DNA of 64,000 nucleotides from Ichthyophis bannanicus (lineage: Eukaryota; Chordata; Amphibia; Gymnophiona; Ichthyophiidae): NCBI GenBank assembly GCA_033557465.1, contig CM066037.1, positions 200,693,156 through 200,757,155 of the forward strand, given 5' to 3'. Below are positions 62,096 through 64,000 of the stretch, piece after piece (the stretch's first letter is position 1; every line of letters begins with the position of its first letter). A program made the translations under genes and the position numbers. The notes beneath the pieces are model-generated. The model did no database searches, was not told the DNA's origin, and worked only from the letters and a program-made list of their open reading frames with translations.

Positions 62096-63778
62096 CTAAG
62101 GGTTCGCTTGCTTCTGCTTGCGTTCTCTTTGCGGTTGTCTCTGAAAGGACGATTTGTTGTAGTTCTGCTTGAATTTTGGGGCCTGCCACTGTCTATTGGA
62201 CCCGTAGTATCTTTTTGACGAGGAGAAGGGCTTGCGGAAATAGTTCCCTCTCTGCGACCAGGAGGGGCGTTCGAGTCCGTCCGCCGCTAATGTTTTCAGA
62301 GTGGTGCAGTCCTCTTTAAGGCCGTTCACCATGTCAGCGACCTTGTCCCCAAAAAGGGAGTCTCCCAGGCAGGGCGCGTCCGCAATCCTGTCGTGAGTGT
62401 TATCCGACAGGCCGGAAGCACGTAGCCAGGCCCAGCGGCGAGCCGCAATGGCCGTGCCCGCCGTCCGGATGGCCGTGTCAAAAGCATCGAAGGCCGTGCT
62501 CATCAGGTGCTTGGAGCATTCGGCCAGTTCTTGGAGCGTGGCTGAGGTTGTGTGCTGGGATTGCTTAGGAAGAGTGAGCAGTTGGCCTTTAAGTTCTGCT
62601 AGAAGGGCGTCTTGGAACAACAGGTGTTGGAATTGATGCGCTGATATCTTGGCACTCAGCATAGCTCCCTGCAATACTTTACACCCTAGGTCGTCGAGGA
62701 GCTTAGGTTCCCGACCTGGAGGATGGGTAGCCTGTGTGCGTGAAGACTTAGATCTCTTGAGCGCTGAAGCTACCACAATGGATTGGTGGGGCAGCTGAGG
62801 CTTGTCAAAGCCAGGTGCTGTCAGCAGGAGTTATTTGCTGTCTAGACGTCTGGCGCAGGCTTGACCAGAGGCAGGGGACTGCCACAGGGTGGACTGCTTG
62901 TCCTTGAGTTTCCGGTGGAGGGGAAAAGCCAAGGCCGTTTTGGGGCCGCTGAGGTATTTCATGACCTCCGGATCCTTCTCGTCGGAGGTCTCCTCCTTGG
63001 TAAGGCCCAGTTTGGCAACGACTTTCTTCAAGAATTTAGGATAAGTAAGGTCTTCAGGTACCTGCGTCTGCATCTCCCCTTGCTCGTTTGGGGTAGATTT
63101 GGAGGAAGGGGATTCTGGTTGCTCTTCCTCTTCCATGCTCACTCCGGAGTCTGGTCCCAGCGTAGGGGACGGACTCCGCTTTCTTGAAGGGGTTCGCTCA
63201 GGCGAGGCCGGAGTGGGGGATCTCTCCCTGTGCTCAGCTGAAGGTTGTGCATCCAAGGGGGCTGCAGCTGAGTTCTCCCGGCCTGGAGGAGCAGTTTGCT
63301 GCACCAGGCATGTCAGCAGCTGTAAAATAGCTTCAGAAGTGCTGGACCCAGAAGAGTTGTTGCTCCTGTGTCCTCTGCTGTAACAGGATCTGGATCGCCT
63401 GCTTTTCCTGCGGCTGCGGGAGGACCCGCTGTCAGCGCTCCCACTGCTGGATCGGGAATGACAGTCCCTCCTGTGCCTCTTGCTCCTGTGGGCACTTGAA
63501 TGGCTCTTGCCGCTGTTGCCGCGCCGATGGGAGGGCTCCCGGCTGTCAGCGTGGCGTTTGTGATGGCTGCTGTGGCATTTGTGATGGCTGCTGTGGGAGC
63601 CGTCGGCGCGATGTCTGTCGGCGCTGAGAAGGACTTCTGATGCAGCCCCATGTTCGCCGGCTCGGGGCGAAGGCGATCGGCGCTGAGGAGGCCGGCTGAC
63701 GTCAGCGCTGATGAGAGACCCGCTTCGGCCAATCCGGTTAGGAAGAGAGTCTCTGTAGGAGGAGTCTGGCAAGGCCAC
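62096..63778 (-). pseudogene. DIRS gag-like protein, one stop
   Basis: One frame from Met 63778 to 62096 with a single TAA at 62831-62833. N-terminal half rich in Arg/Ser/His (HSSHHKCHSSHHKRHADSRE, RSKRHRRDCHSRSSSG), suggesting nucleic-acid binding or SR-like character. Then PEDLTYPKFLKKVVAKLGL and a helical second half (QFQHLLFQDALLAELKGQLL, TAFDAFDTAIRTAGTAIAAR) ending in a basic tail (RQPQRERKQKQANP). Position before RT and composition support gag. About 560 residues if the stop is ignored. Confidence 0.75.
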
Positions 63779-64000
63779 GTGGGCGGCGCCATCTTGGCCG
63801 CGGCTGCCTGAGCCGCATGGCTGAGGAGAGTGTCCGCCTGAGCCGCATGGCTGAGGAGAGTGTCTCGAGGCAGAGGGGGGCTTCCCCCAAGCAGCGGAGG
63901 AACCGGGACACTGGAGCCGCGTGGGGGTACATCCGAGGAGCCGCCGGCAGTGGGGGGGCTTACCCCAGGCACCGCAGAGGCCGCGGAGGAGGCAGACCTT
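63779..64000 (-). other. DIRS 5' region with a 30-bp tandem duplication
   Basis: GC-rich leader upstream of gag. CCTGAGCCGCATGGCTGAGG occurs twice (about 63806-63866), a direct duplication of about 30 bp. The window ends before the terminal repeat. Confidence 0.5.

Larger units (their letters stand above)
58325..64000 (-). mobile_element. DIRS-like tyrosine-recombinase retrotransposon (runs off window)
   Basis: Minus strand. Gag, RT/RNase H and an overlapping tyrosine recombinase are in the DIRS order, with an inverted terminal segment at the 3' end and no LTR or target duplication. About 5.7 kb is visible; the 5' terminal repeat lies past 64000. Only one gag stop and one RT/RNase H stop were found, so it is young. 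It sits in an RTE fragment. Confidence 0.85.

Noticed and set aside
63313..63972. A 219-codon minus-strand frame upstream of and overlapping DIRS gag.
   Set aside because: Ala/Pro/Thr-rich composition from GC-rich repeats and overlap with the better supported gag frame suggest a shadow frame. A gag leader cannot be fully excluded.

Overview
The window is repeat-dense vertebrate nuclear DNA. I find no host gene that I can name. Nearly everything recognisable is transposable-element (TE) sequence: CR1, L2, RTE, L1/Tx1-type and DIRS retroelements, a retrovirus fragment, hAT-type and Harbinger-like DNA transposons, MITEs, tRNA-derived SINEs and minisatellites. CR1 + L2 + RTE + Tx1/L1 + DIRS activity together suggests a non-mammalian vertebrate with a large genome. 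An amphibian such as a caecilian is my best guess, as inference only.

Layout. 1-380: CR1-like 3' end. 381-2302: copy 1 of a long Harbinger-like element. 2303-3785: L1 ORF2 scrap (minus), then an L2 3' region holding a MITE. 3786-9216: copy 2 of the long element, with a SINE and an L2 (minus) inside. 9220-9776: rest of the host L2. 9777-17617: near full-length CR1 (+) with tandem repeats in its 5' UTR, ORF1, ORF2, and an L2 inserted in the reverse transcriptase (RT) gene. 18045-32205: a CR1-like LINE (minus) split by two large insertions. The first is a hAT (18370-21130). The second is an ORF1-only L1 (21461-31763), itself split by an 8.6 kb hAT-ended element (22786-31398), which is in turn split by copy 3 of the Harbinger-like element (25792-29454). 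32206-34370: L1/Tx1 remains (minus). 35011-37795: MITE, then retroviral pol/env remains and a 3' LTR with a small L1 retrocopy inside. 38012-39390: MITEs. 39653-39982: possible exon. 40263-42700: L2 inserted into an opposite-strand L2. 42822-43655: RTE with a 37-bp duplication. 46323-50060: CR1 inside CR1 (minus). 51039-56497: almost intact L1 with target-site duplication (TSD). 56508-58324: L2 scrap and RTE scrap. 58325-64000: DIRS-like element (minus) running off the window, with gag, RT/RNase H and tyrosine recombinase.

The best evidence is positional. Several insertions can be proved by reading across them, because the TSD is present and the host reading frame resumes when the insert is removed. 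The most interesting item is a decayed protein gene (25696-25791 plus 29458-31020) inside the hAT-ended element. It does not look like a standard hAT transposase but has D, D, CxxC and E residues in a plausible order for an RNase H-fold transposase. Reading frames are broken repeatedly by CGA-to-TGA changes, consistent with CpG methylation and decay.
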